64,000 nt of DNA from BACL27 sp947488385 (GTDB taxonomy: Bacteria > Actinomycetota > Acidimicrobiia > Acidimicrobiales > Ilumatobacteraceae): assembly GCA_964203655.1 (NCBI GenBank), contig CAXNMJ010000004.1:141917-205916 (forward strand). The letters are read 5' to 3'. The notes beneath the pieces were generated by a model that was not told the DNA's origin, did no database searches, and worked only from the letters and a program-made list of their open reading frames with translations. Below, piece after piece: positions 36,299 to 45,386 of this stretch. The first letter of the stretch is position 1. Every line of letters begins with the position of its first letter. The translations under genes and the position numbers were made by a program.

Positions 36299-37870
36299 AT
36301 GGCAATATGGAGCATGGCTAATAGCGGCAATACCTACGATTCGATCATCGTTGGCGGTGGACACAATGGCCTGGTTTGTGCTGCGTATCTCGCCAAAAGC
36401 GGTCAGCGTGTTTTAGTTATTGAAGCTAGAAGCGAAGTTGGTGGCACTGCTTCAAGTGAAGAATTCTCTGGAGTGACCGTAAATATATGTAACTGCGATC
36501 ATCTCACTTTTAGAACGACTGGCGTCAGCGAAGATCTAGACCTCGCAAAGCACGGTCTGAAATATCTTGACGTCGACCCAACACAGTTGGCAACCTCATG
36601 GGATGACAAGCGAATCTGGCCACACTTTCGCGATGTCGATCGCACGATTGATGTTATGAAATCAATGTTCAAAGACGAAGTAGATGGTTATCGCGCATAT
36701 GTGCGGGACGCAGTGCCGGTGGTCGAATTGATCCTCGAAGCCGCAAGTCAACCACCTACTCGGCTGTCGCTAATCTCAAAAGTGTTGGCACGACGTGCAA
36801 AAGGTGTGACAACAATGTTGCGCTGGAGCCGAATGACATCGGCACAAGTTTTGCAAAAGTATTTTAAGTCTGAACTCTTAATCGGGCCCGCTCTCGTAAC
36901 TGGCCCGACTGTATGGGGTATCTCGCCACACACACCAGGCACAGGTCTTGCTGCTCTGACTTATGCGATGCGCCATGTTTCTAAAGTTGGCCGACCAATT
37001 GGTGGAAGTGGCATGGTGCCGATCTCGTTGCGCCGAAGCATCGAATCGAATTCGGGCGTCGTGATGACTAACGCTCGTGTTGCTCAGATTCTGTGCGAAG
37101 GATCAAAAGTGCGTGGCGTTGCATTAATCGACGGCACCGAATTTTATGCAGACTGCGTAGTCTCGGCTTGCAATCCACACGACACGTTTTTGAAGTGGCT
37201 TAAGAATCCGCCGGCTAGTGCCAAACAAGTGATCGACAAGTGGCGCAAAACTCCGCACTACGAGGGCTACGAATCAAAGATTGACGCTCGTATCACGGCG
37301 CTTCCAAAATATCGACACATTGATCAGCAGTTTTTCGATCGCCATGGTGTCGACCCACTCGCCGCAACGCTTGTGGTCAGTCCATCAACTGAGCAATTAC
37401 ATCAGGGCTTCGAGATGATCCCGCGCGGTGAAATTCTTGAGCAACCCGCGTTGCTTGTCAATCTTCCGTCAATTCTTGATCCATCAATGACGAATAAAAC
37501 TGACCATGTCTTTAGTCTTGAAGCGCTCTTCACACCGTTCTCATTCAAAAATGGTTGGACTTCAAACGCCGAGCCAAAGCGTTGGCTCGATAAATACGCC
37601 GAAATCGTCGAACCCGGTTTCATTGATTCGATCGCCGACTGGCGTTGCGTAACACCAGCAAACTATGAAACTGACTTCTACTTGCCAAAAGGACATGCCA
37701 CAAGTTTCGCTGGCGGACCATTGGCCGCCTTGCTCAACTCACAACCCGAACTGACTCGCTACCGCACACCAATCGACGGTTTGTTTCTTACGGGAGCAGC
37801 CACGTTTCCAGGTGCTGGTGTTTGGGGTGCGAGCGGTAAAAACGCCGCAACCACTATTCTCGCGCAATAA
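36299..37870 (+). CDS. FAD-dependent oxidoreductase (phytoene-desaturase/amine-oxidase fold)
   Basis: A 523-residue flavoprotein. The N-terminal dinucleotide site reads IIVGGGHNGLVCAAYLAKSG followed by VLVIEARSEVGGTAS, and the C-terminal FAD segment reads GLFLTGAATFPGAGVWGASG, the layout of CrtI-like and retinol-saturase-like enzymes. The substrate is not evident, and no carotenoid genes are nearby. The start is ATG 36299 or ATG 36314. It is divergent from the creatininase-like gene with 18 bases between the chosen starts. Confidence 0.87.
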   Translation: MAIWSMANSGNTYDSIIVGGGHNGLVCAAYLAKSGQRVLVIEARSEVGGTASSEEFSGVTVNICNCDHLTFRTTGVSEDLDLAKHGLKYLDVDPTQLATSWDDKRIWPHFRDVDRTIDVMKSMFKDEVDGYRAYVRDAVPVVELILEAASQPPTRLSLISKVLARRAKGVTTMLRWSRMTSAQVLQKYFKSELLIGPALVTGPTVWGISPHTPGTGLAALTYAMRHVSKVGRPIGGSGMVPISLRRSIESNSGVVMTNARVAQILCEGSKVRGVALIDGTEFYADCVVSACNPHDTFLKWLKNPPASAKQVIDKWRKTPHYEGYESKIDARITALPKYRHIDQQFFDRHGVDPLAATLVVSPSTEQLHQGFEMIPRGEILEQPALLVNLPSILDPSMTNKTDHVFSLEALFTPFSFKNGWTSNAEPKRWLDKYAEIVEPGFIDSIADWRCVTPANYETDFYLPKGHATSFAGGPLAALLNSQPELTRYRTPIDGLFLTGAATFPGAGVWGASGKNAATTILAQ

Positions 37871-37883
37871 GCGCGCTATTTAC

Positions 37884-38381
37884 TCAGGCGTCTCGAACGT
37901 TGAATTCGCGCTTGGCTACCGGATCTTTGTCGCTCCACGGAAAATTGATCCACTCATCTGTCATTTTCCAGACGTATTCACACTTAACGATTGAGTGTGG
38001 CTTTTCGTAAAGCACCGCTATTCGTGATTCTTTAACTTGACCATGGCAAAAATCGTTGACAAGTTTCAAAGTGTGGCCAGTATCGGCAACATCGTCGACA
38101 ATCAAGATTCTCGAGTCTTTTAGATCTACAAGATTTGGCACTGGCGGCAAAACAATTGGAATCGGCAAACGCTCATCGACGCCCGTATAAAACTCGACAT
38201 TAAGCGTGTATGTGTTCTTTACTGAGAGCGCATAACCCAGAGCACCGGCTGCCATCAACCCACCTCGTGCAATTGCCAGAATGATGTCTGGCTCATAGCC
38301 ATCTTGCGCAACTTTCACCGCTAACTCACGACTTGCAACACCGAAAGACTCCCATGTCATGATTTCGCGTGCCTGTGTCAA
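37884..38381 (-). CDS. Type I phosphoribosyltransferase
   Basis: A PRPP-dependent enzyme of 165 residues. The PRPP loop ILIVDDVADTGHTL near residue 93 is typical of hypoxanthine/xanthine-type phosphoribosyltransferases, and IARGGLMAAG forms the first phosphate loop. The C-terminal WINFPWSDKD resembles xanthine-guanine type enzymes. TTG 38381 is supported by AAGGGGAG eight bases upstream; ATG 38360 is the alternative. A purine-base salvage role is likely. Confidence 0.85.
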   Translation of the reverse strand: MTQAREIMTWESFGVASRELAVKVAQDGYEPDIILAIARGGLMAAGALGYALSVKNTYTLNVEFYTGVDERLPIPIVLPPVPNLVDLKDSRILIVDDVADTGHTLKLVNDFCHGQVKESRIAVLYEKPHSIVKCEYVWKMTDEWINFPWSDKDPVAKREFNVRDA

Positions 38382-38413
38382 AGTTCTAACTCCCCTTGTT
38401 TAGGTAAAAACAG

Positions 38414-38419
38414 ATTATA
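38414..38419 (-). promoter_or_regulatory. Probable -10 box for the phosphoribosyltransferase gene
   Basis: The reverse strand reads TATAAT here, about 33 bases upstream of the TTG start and ahead of the AAGGGGAG ribosome site. No good TTGACA lies 16-18 bases upstream, so only the -10 box is supported. Confidence 0.35.
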
Positions 38420-38471
38420 GAACATGGCGGGTCTACGGGGCGATTTTCTCTAAACGAAATCGCGAAATTGA

Positions 38472-39722
38472 CTAAAAATAAAACGTTTTGAGTGCGTCAA
38501 AATAATCTGGCCAACTCTTCGATACAACTTCGGGGTTTTGAATAACGAGCCCTGGCAGACCTCGAGACAGCAGCCCAAAAGCCATCGCCAAACGATGGTC
38601 ATGGTGAGTTGCCAAACTGGCGGCACTCAACGAGCTAGGCGATATGACCATGCCATCTTGCGTTTCTTTTATGTTTGCCCCTAATTTACGCAACTCTCCC
38701 GCAAGATCACCAATGCGGTCACTTTCTTTGGCCCGAATAAATTCAACACCAGTTATGACTGTTGGTGATTGTGCAAATAGGGCGACAACAGCGAGCGTCG
38801 GCACACAGTCACTGATTTGGCTCATGTCAACTGTGATTCCGTTAAGTTTTTGATTGCTGTCACGAGACACCTGCAACCCGGCGCTACTTTGCGAGACTTT
38901 GCAACCCATCTGAGCAAGCAAATCAGCAAAGGCAACATCAGACTGCAAACTATTTCGCGAAAGGCCAGCGATCGTCACTTGCCCGCCGCTAATCGCCACG
39001 GCAGCCAATGGATACGAAGCTGACGACGCATCTGGCTCAACTTGGTAACTCATACCGGTGTATTGCCCCGGGGCTATCCAGATTTTGTTATCTGAAATAT
39101 CGGTTTGCGCACCGAATGCACGCATCACGCCAATAGTCATCTCGATATAGCCACGAGATACGACATTTTCTTTAAGTTCAATTTCTAATCCACGAGGAAA
39201 GTACGGCGCAATCATCATCAGAGCACTCGTGAACTGGCTCGACATACTTGCGTCAACTTCGATTTGCGCACCCCAACTAGCGCCTCGCACAACTTCAACA
39301 GGCAGACAACCGGCTTGGCCACGTGACACAACAGATGCCCCGAGTTGACGTAATGCATCATGCAACCCCGCCATTGGACGCTTACGCAGTGGCTCTGAGC
39401 CATCAATGGTTGCCGTGCCGTTACGTAGCGCGCACAGTGCGGTGAGAAATCTCGACGTCGTGCCTGCCAATTTGGCATCAAGACTCAAATTGGTCGAATC
39501 ATTTAAATCAAGACGCCCCGAAACAGAAACTGTGTCGTCATTTCGCGAAACTTTTACACCGAGTTTTATCAGCGCAGTAGTCATTGCCTCGGTGTCATCG
39601 CCAGGCGCGCAGTTCGAAACAACTGAATCTGAATCAGCCAAAGCGGCACAGACCAAGGCACGATTTGAAATTGACTTTGAACCTGGAACTGTGACTACTC
39701 GCCCACTATTCACTTGGGTCAC
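38472..39722 (-). CDS. aroA: 3-phosphoshikimate 1-carboxyvinyltransferase (EPSP synthase)
   Basis: AroA joins PEP to shikimate-3-phosphate in the pathway to chorismate. Motifs include PGSKSISNRALV at the N-terminus, LAGTTSRFLTALCAL near residue 87, RKRPMAGL, and the conserved KESDRIGDLAGELRKLG segment near residue 330. The 416-residue length is normal. The GTG start overlaps the tyrA stop in GTGA, so the two aromatic-pathway genes are translationally coupled. Confidence 0.95.
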   Translation of the reverse strand: MTQVNSGRVVTVPGSKSISNRALVCAALADSDSVVSNCAPGDDTEAMTTALIKLGVKVSRNDDTVSVSGRLDLNDSTNLSLDAKLAGTTSRFLTALCALRNGTATIDGSEPLRKRPMAGLHDALRQLGASVVSRGQAGCLPVEVVRGASWGAQIEVDASMSSQFTSALMMIAPYFPRGLEIELKENVVSRGYIEMTIGVMRAFGAQTDISDNKIWIAPGQYTGMSYQVEPDASSASYPLAAVAISGGQVTIAGLSRNSLQSDVAFADLLAQMGCKVSQSSAGLQVSRDSNQKLNGITVDMSQISDCVPTLAVVALFAQSPTVITGVEFIRAKESDRIGDLAGELRKLGANIKETQDGMVISPSSLSAASLATHHDHRLAMAFGLLSRGLPGLVIQNPEVVSKSWPDYFDALKTFYF

Positions 39723-40787
39723 GCGACAGTTTGAATACTTGGACGAAACTTACGCGCCATCAGACCCCCGCGAAACATCTCGGCACTCGCCTTGTCAATA
39801 ATTAGAACCAATATTCCGCGGTCACCTTCAACTGAGTGTGAAACTTCAAAGTTGGCGATGTTGACACCCAAGTCGGCGGCCAAGGTAAAGATTTCTGCAG
39901 CCGCACCCGATCTGTCTGGTATTGGTACACGTACTTCACAAACATCCATAAGTTCATGAACGCGACCTGGCAGATTTGCGCGCGCATTTCGTGCAGCCGA
40001 CAATCGACTCAGAAGCTCTTTGTCGCTCTGCTGGTCGACTATTTTTCGCATCTCTGAGAGCCCGGCGATCATGCCGTCGAGCGCATCTAATATCGCTGCA
40101 CGATTCTCACGACAAATGTCGATCCAAATTTGGGGTTGACCTGACGCAACACGTGTCATGTCACGAAAGCCGCCAGCAGCGAGTCGCAGTACTGCAACAT
40201 GTTCTTCTGCTGTAACTTGTGCCAAACCCATCAGCGTGGCGGCAGTCAAGTGCGGCAGATGACTTACCACCGCAACGAGACGATCGTGACGTTGCGCATC
40301 AAGCACGACAATCTCGGCACCAAGCGATCCAATTATCTTGGCTAGCTTTTCGAAAGTCTCGTCTGACGACACACCAGATGGAGTCAAAACCCAAACCGCT
40401 CCCTCAAAAAGTGACTCGTCGGCGCCGTCTAAACCTGCAAGTTCGCTGCCTGCCATCGGGTGACCACCAACAAAACGCGGGTCACTAATCGCCTCAACTA
40501 CTGATGCTTTGACTCCGCCAACATCAGACACGATGCCTTTTGTTTTCTTGAGTGCAAGTTGAACTTGTGCCGGTATTGCGGTAACAGGTGTTGCAACAAA
40601 ACTAATTTCAGCATCTGCAGTCAATACCGATCGCTGAAATTATCTCACGCTCAAGAGCGAGTTTTTCGGTCTCACTATTGGCGTCACTGCCAGAAACTGA
40701 GAAACCATTCTTCTTGAGCGCTAGAGCCAACGAACCACCGATTAGTCCGAGTCCAAGAATGTTTGCGCGTCGTGTAACCACCTTCAA
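39719..40787 (-). CDS. tyrA: Prephenate dehydrogenase, reading frame broken
   Basis: TyrA oxidises prephenate to 4-hydroxyphenylpyruvate for tyrosine. The N-terminal part (TTG 40787 or GTG 40781 to about 40620) has the NAD motif ILGLGLIGGSLALAL. The downstream frame has ISFVATPV, VGGHPMAGSE, and a C-terminal ACT domain (VPIPDRSGAAAEIFTL). The halves are one frame apart. Removing one T after GAC near 40625 gives IGIDADAEISFVATPV, a natural join. The rebuilt protein is about 355 residues. The stop overlaps the aroA start. Confidence 0.88.
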
Positions 40788-40801
40788 ATTCTACCTTTGG
40801 G

Positions 40802-41563
40802 TTAGTTTGACGTCGCCTGATTTAAAGACACAACCTCTGCTGTTGTTAGATGACGCCACTTTCCAGGTGCCAGAGTTCGATCTATAAGTGGCCCGACACG
40901 CACTCGTACCAGTCGCTCAACAGGGTGGCCGACTGCATCACACATTCGTCTGATCTGCCGATTTCGTCCTTCGTGAATCACAATTCGCAGAACACCCGGC
41001 TGAAGTTGCCCAACTTCTGCTGGCGACGTCACTCCATCGTCAAGTTCAATTCCGTCACGCAACTTCTTTAACGCAGACTCGCTTACGCCGTTGCTCGAGC
41101 AATCAACATGAGCCAAATATTCTTTTTCAATTCCAAAACTTGGGTGAGTCAGTCGATGTCCCAGTTCGCCATCATTTGTCAAGATCAAAAGGCCTTCTGT
41201 TTCGGCGTCAAGTCGACCAACAGGAAACACACGTGGCTCTAGCGGCACGAGTTCAATAACGGTTTGGCGTCCGTGCGTATCTTTTGCCGTTGTAATCACA
41301 TCAACAGGCTTGTTCAACAGATAGTAAACAAGACCTGGGGCAACCCCGATTGTGACGCCGTCTACTTCGACTTTGTCTGTTGCTGTTTTTACGCGCCGAC
41401 CTAAAACTGCAATTTCGTCGTTTACTTTTACGCGGCCATCTTCGATCAGAATTTCGCATTCACGTCGCGAACCCCACCCAGTTCGGGCTAGTACCTTTTG
41501 CAGACGCTCACCATCATCGCTCGCAAGTTCACCACTAATGCCAAAACCAGAGTTGTCAGGCAT
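40802..41563 (-). CDS. rluB: RluB-type 23S rRNA pseudouridine synthase
   Basis: An S4 domain (about residues 18-65, ERLQKVLARTGWGSRRECE) precedes a pseudouridine synthase domain. The catalytic Asp lies in GRLDAETEGLLILTNDG near residue 120, with HPSFGIEKEYLAHV and GRNRQIRRMC further on. It isomerises a uridine in 23S rRNA. It lies directly upstream of tyrA on the same strand and downstream of scpB, as in Mycobacterium. Confidence 0.93.
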   Translation of the reverse strand: MPDNSGFGISGELASDDGERLQKVLARTGWGSRRECEILIEDGRVKVNDEIAVLGRRVKTATDKVEVDGVTIGVAPGLVYYLLNKPVDVITTAKDTHGRQTVIELVPLEPRVFPVGRLDAETEGLLILTNDGELGHRLTHPSFGIEKEYLAHVDCSSNGVSESALKKLRDGIELDDGVTSPAEVGQLQPGVLRIVIHEGRNRQIRRMCDAVGHPVERLVRVRVGPLIDRTLAPGKWRHLTTAEVVSLNQATSN

Positions 41564-41581
41564 CGGCGTTAAGAGCCTGAC

Positions 41582-42196
41582 CTATTGCTCGGGCGATATT
41601 GGATCTTCGGCCGTCACGCGCAAACTTCTCTCGAGCGTTTCGACGACACTTGCGTCTGGCACGAAGTCGGCGATGCTTGGCAAGTCTTCAAGCGATGCAA
41701 TGCCTAGTCGCTCTAAAAACAACGGCGTCGTACCAAACAACACTGCTTGACCTGGGCCATCATCTCGTTGCACTTCGGTGATGTATCCGCGTGCCTGAAG
41801 AGTTCGCATTACTGCCTCTGGGTCAACACCGCGAATTGATGCGATCTGTGAACGCGACAATGGTTGTTTGTAGGCAATGATCGCCAAAGTTTCTAAAGCG
41901 GCCGAAGAAACCCTTGATTGCTGTCCGTCAAGCACAAATCGCTCGACGTATGGCGCCAAGTCGGGGTGCGACTGAAAACGAAATCCACCCGCAACTTTGA
42001 CCAGTTGAAAACCGTGACCTGCGGCCTCATATGTGGTCGCTAAACGTTCGCACAATGCTTCGACGGTTGCCTGCGAAATCTCAAGCAGTTGTGCCAGAAG
42101 CGCCGGCGCAACAGGCTCCATTGCCACGAGCAGAATCGCTTCAAGTGCTCGCACAACTTCTGGATCTAAATTTGTTTCTTCTTTACTCATTGTCAT
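41582..42196 (-). CDS. scpB: Segregation and condensation protein B
   Basis: ScpB binds ScpA and SMC in the bacterial condensin. The 204-residue product has the two winged-helix halves: EAILLVAMEPVAPALLAQLL at the N-terminus and ALETLAIIAYKQPLSRSQI followed by RGVDPEAVMRTLQARGYI in the second. Its start overlaps the scpA stop by four bases. Confidence 0.95.
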   Translation of the reverse strand: MTMSKEETNLDPEVVRALEAILLVAMEPVAPALLAQLLEISQATVEALCERLATTYEAAGHGFQLVKVAGGFRFQSHPDLAPYVERFVLDGQQSRVSSAALETLAIIAYKQPLSRSQIASIRGVDPEAVMRTLQARGYITEVQRDDGPGQAVLFGTTPLFLERLGIASLEDLPSIADFVPDASVVETLERSLRVTAEDPISPEQ

Positions 42197-42963
42197 CCCT
42201 CATAGTTATCAATTGCAATTGATTCTTCTTCAATGCCCAGCCACACAACTTGAATGTCGCCAAATCGCATCACTTGATCAAGTTCAACTCGACCTTGTTT
42301 ATAAAGTTCAAGAATCGCCAAGAACCTCACGACGACTTCTATTTTGTCTGTTATGCCACCAACGATTTCACGAAACGTCATTCGACCCGACTGACGCATC
42401 TGCTCGGCAACTGTCACAAGTGCTTCGGCGACACTCGCCCGAATCGGAGCAACGTGTTCGAGGCCAATCACCTTTGGTGCTTTCGGTGCAGCTGCACGCA
42501 TGAACGCGCGTTGCAGACGCAACGGACTGACACCCTCAAGCAGATCTGGCATTAGCGACGCGAATCGTTCTTCGGGTCCGGCCATGCGCGGAAAACTCAA
42601 ATCTGCACGACTTACAAGATCGCTGAAAACTGTCGCCACATCTTTGAACGTTTTGCAATCAAGTAGACGAGCCAACAACAAATCGCGTTCTTCCCACAAT
42701 GCGAGTTCTTCGTCCAGATCGCCGTCATCTTTGCCAGGTAACAATCGGCGAGTCTTTAGTTCAATCAAAGTTGCCGCTATCAGTAAAAACTCTGTCGCGA
42801 GGTCAAGATCAATGTTCTGCATCTTGGCAACTTCGTCAAGGTATGCAGTGACGATATTTGAAAGTGAAACTTCATGGATATCGACTTCTTCTTTGAGAAT
42901 TAGATGCAAAAGCAACTCAAATGGCCCCTCAAATGTCGGGGTCGAAACTGCGTATTTCATCAC
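42193..42963 (-). CDS. scpA: Segregation and condensation protein A
   Basis: ScpA is the kleisin that bridges the SMC heads. Seen are the N-terminal FEGPFELLLHLILKEEVDIH segment, the ATEFLLIAATLIELKTRRLL helix, and the C-terminal winged helix FLAILELYKQGRVELDQ. The 256-residue length fits. It overlaps scpB in ATGA fashion and is divergent from trpS. The parA gene that precedes scpA in Mycobacterium is absent here. Confidence 0.95.
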   Translation of the reverse strand: MMKYAVSTPTFEGPFELLLHLILKEEVDIHEVSLSNIVTAYLDEVAKMQNIDLDLATEFLLIAATLIELKTRRLLPGKDDGDLDEELALWEERDLLLARLLDCKTFKDVATVFSDLVSRADLSFPRMAGPEERFASLMPDLLEGVSPLRLQRAFMRAAAPKAPKVIGLEHVAPIRASVAEALVTVAEQMRQSGRMTFREIVGGITDKIEVVVRFLAILELYKQGRVELDQVMRFGDIQVVWLGIEEESIAIDNYEG

Positions 42964-43014
42964 CTGCGAGATTACCTCCCCTGCCCATTCAATGTCGGCA
43001 AGTAAGGTTGCAAT

Positions 43015-44004
43015 ATGACTCGCGTGCTTTCATGCATCCAGCCCACCGGCGAGGTGCACCTCGGCAACTATCTTGGCGCTTTGCGCAACTGGGTCGCTGG
43101 CCAAGACAAGGCTGACGTCTTTCACGGAATCGTCGATCTTCACGCGCTCACCGTCACTGAAACACCAGGCGTTATTGGCACCAACACCCTTCAGCTCGCA
43201 GCGATGCTATTTGCCGTGGGGCTCAACCCTGACGTGGCGACAGTTTTCGTACAGAGCCATATTCCTGAACACAGTCAGTTGGGCTGGATAATGGAATGCA
43301 CAGTCTCTTTTGGCGAACTCAGCCGAATGACACAGTTCAAAGACAAGTCGGCAAAACGCGAAGCCGAGTTTGTTTCAGCCGGCTTGTTCACATACCCCGC
43401 GCTGCAGGCTGCCGATATTTTGCTTTACGACGCGAATGAAGTACCAGTTGGTGACGATCAACGACAGCACATCGAGATAACTCGCGATATCGCCATTCGG
43501 TTCAACCATCGCTTTGGCGACACGTTTGTGATCCCCAAAGCAGTTACACCGGCGAGTGGCGCACGAGTAATGGACCTGCAGAACCCGACTTCAAAGATGT
43601 CAAAATCTGGTGATGACGATTCGGGAGTGATTTATTTGCTGGATGAACCAGCAAAAATAGAGAAGAAGTTCAAGCGCGCAGTAACCGACAGCGACTCTGA
43701 TGTGGTGTTTGATCGTGAGCGCAAACCTGGTGTCGCTAATTTGCTCGAGATTCTGGCTGCTGCGACGAATACAACGCCACAAAAAGCAGCCGAGAGTTAC
43801 ACGCGTTACGGCGACTTAAAGTCAGCGAGCGCGCAAGCGGTGATTGCAATGCTTGAGCCGATTCAAACTCGATACAAAGATCTTTTAAACGACAAAGCCG
43901 AACTTATGCGTCTCATCCATAAAGGCAACTCGCGTGCCCAAGTGGTGGCTAGTGCAACTCTCGCGCGAGCACAAAAGTCGATTGGTTTTCTAAGCAGTAA
44001 TTAG
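43015..44004 (+). CDS. trpS: Tryptophanyl-tRNA synthetase
   Basis: A class I aminoacyl-tRNA synthetase of 329 residues. The HIGH-like motif is HLGN in PTGEVHLGNYLGAL near residue 16, and KMSKS appears in TSKMSKSGDDDS near residue 195. The GDDQRQHIE segment binds tryptophan. It is the only plus-strand gene between scpA and the HAD gene, and its 3' end overlaps the convergent HD gene by 56 bases. Confidence 0.97.
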   Translation: MTRVLSCIQPTGEVHLGNYLGALRNWVAGQDKADVFHGIVDLHALTVTETPGVIGTNTLQLAAMLFAVGLNPDVATVFVQSHIPEHSQLGWIMECTVSFGELSRMTQFKDKSAKREAEFVSAGLFTYPALQAADILLYDANEVPVGDDQRQHIEITRDIAIRFNHRFGDTFVIPKAVTPASGARVMDLQNPTSKMSKSGDDDSGVIYLLDEPAKIEKKFKRAVTDSDSDVVFDRERKPGVANLLEILAAATNTTPQKAAESYTRYGDLKSASAQAVIAMLEPIQTRYKDLLNDKAELMRLIHKGNSRAQVVASATLARAQKSIGFLSSN

Positions 44005-44464
44005 ATCTCGTCAGCTTGTCGCAATGCAGCCAGTGACGGTTCTGCAGATTTGGCGAGTCAGAAACTTCGCCACTCACAAGTTGCCATGTCTCTTCGTCGC
44101 TACCCGCTTGGCGCAACATCTGTGCGCCGATTTTTTCGTGCGCGTGATATTTTGCGAACCTTGAGCCCCGTTCACCAACGATTGTCGCTAACACACGCGA
44201 AAAAACACCCAAATTAGATTCAAGTTTGCCGATGTCGTGCAGCAGCGAGGCTCGCACTTGTGTGGCAGTTGCTTGTGGATAGAACTTTAAAAACCGATTC
44301 ATCACTTTTATGCTGTGCTTTTTATCAATTGGCATCATTGCCGACCACAGCGCAAATTCGCTATTCAACAAAGTTGCTCGAACGAGCTCGACTTGATCTT
44401 GATCGATCGGTGCGCGACCCAAAGCTCCGAAAAAACGTTTGGCTAAATGCAACGCGCTAGTCAT
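43949..44464 (-). CDS. HD-domain protein
   Basis: The 171-residue protein has an HD phosphohydrolase core: the ASLLHDIGKLESNLGVF stretch holds the HD metal pair near residue 88, and KYHAHEKIGAQMLRQAG provides a further His pair. It may hydrolyse a nucleotide phosphate or phosphoester; the substrate is unknown. It overlaps the xerD stop by four bases (ATGA), so it is coupled to the recombinase gene, and its 3' end overlaps trpS. Confidence 0.82.
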   Translation of the reverse strand: MTSALHLAKRFFGALGRAPIDQDQVELVRATLLNSEFALWSAMMPIDKKHSIKVMNRFLKFYPQATATQVRASLLHDIGKLESNLGVFSRVLATIVGERGSRFAKYHAHEKIGAQMLRQAGSDEETWQLVSGEVSDSPNLQNRHWLHCDKLTRSNYCLENQSTFVLARELH

Positions 44465-45375
44465 GACTTCTTGCGGGCTCGCGGGTGTGCTTCTCGATAC
44501 ATCTCGTAAAGCACTTCATTGTCGACTTTTGTGTAGATCTGAGTGGTGCTCACTGAAGCGTGGCCAAGCAATTCTTGAACCACACGCAAGTCAGCCCCGT
44601 GCACCAGCATGTGAGTCGCACACGAATGACGCAATGCATGCGGTGAAATCTCTTTGATGTTTGCCAAGGCTGCATATTTTCGCACGATATTAAAAACCGC
44701 CTGACGCGATAGGCGCGTGCCGTGCACGCCAAGAAACACTGCATCGCTTGCTTCACGACTCGCCCACTGTTCTGGCACCAAGGCGTCGCGACCGCCTAGG
44801 TCGAAATAATCGCTCAACGCTTCGTGGCATGGTCGCCCAAATGGCACAATGCGTTCTTTCGAGCCCTTGCCAAAAAGTCGCACAAGTGAATCTTGCATAT
44901 CGATGTCGCTCATCGACAGTGTGCAAACTTCTGCCACACGCGCACCGGTCGCATAGAGAAACTCGAGAATCGCCCGGTCTCGACGAGCAAACGAGTCGAC
45001 ACCGGTCACGGCTGCCAACAACAGTGCAACTTCGTCTTCAGAGATCGCCTTAGGCAAACTGCTCGGCACCTTTACACCGTCTACAAGTGCAGCTGGATTC
45101 TCGGCCCGAATTCCCTCTTGAGCGAGATACCGATAGAACATTCGCACTGCGGCGAATTGGCGTGCCACAGACTTTGGGGCTTTGCCGACTGCACGAAGAT
45201 GGGCCACAAATCGTTCGAGGTGTTGCGGGCTTGCGTTCATCACATTTGCTTTTTGCTCTTTCAACCAAATCACGAAGCCATTTATGTCGCGTTGATACGC
45301 CATCAGCGTGTTGAGCGAGCGACCTTGTTCAACTCGCATCCAAGTCATAAAAGTGTCTAGCGGGTCAGCGGCCAT
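44461..45375 (-). CDS. xerD: Tyrosine site-specific recombinase XerD
   Basis: XerC/D recombinases resolve chromosome dimers at dif with FtsK. The N-terminal SAM-like domain (residues 1-95) is followed by the catalytic domain with Arg in ATGARVAEVC near residue 150, HALRHSCATHM near residue 243 and the nucleophile Tyr in STTQIYTKV near residue 278. Position after pyrG-nudix, as in Mycobacterium, identifies it as the housekeeping XerD rather than an element integrase. Confidence 0.93.
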   Translation of the reverse strand: MAADPLDTFMTWMRVEQGRSLNTLMAYQRDINGFVIWLKEQKANVMNASPQHLERFVAHLRAVGKAPKSVARQFAAVRMFYRYLAQEGIRAENPAALVDGVKVPSSLPKAISEDEVALLLAAVTGVDSFARRDRAILEFLYATGARVAEVCTLSMSDIDMQDSLVRLFGKGSKERIVPFGRPCHEALSDYFDLGGRDALVPEQWASREASDAVFLGVHGTRLSRQAVFNIVRKYAALANIKEISPHALRHSCATHMLVHGADLRVVQELLGHASVSTTQIYTKVDNEVLYEMYREAHPRARKKS

Positions 45376-45386
45376 GATCTGATGCG

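Noticed and set aside
44461..45375. XerD as the integrase that moves the 53 kb cassettes
   Set aside because: Gene order marks it as the housekeeping dimer-resolution recombinase; nothing links it to the tRNA-like repeats.
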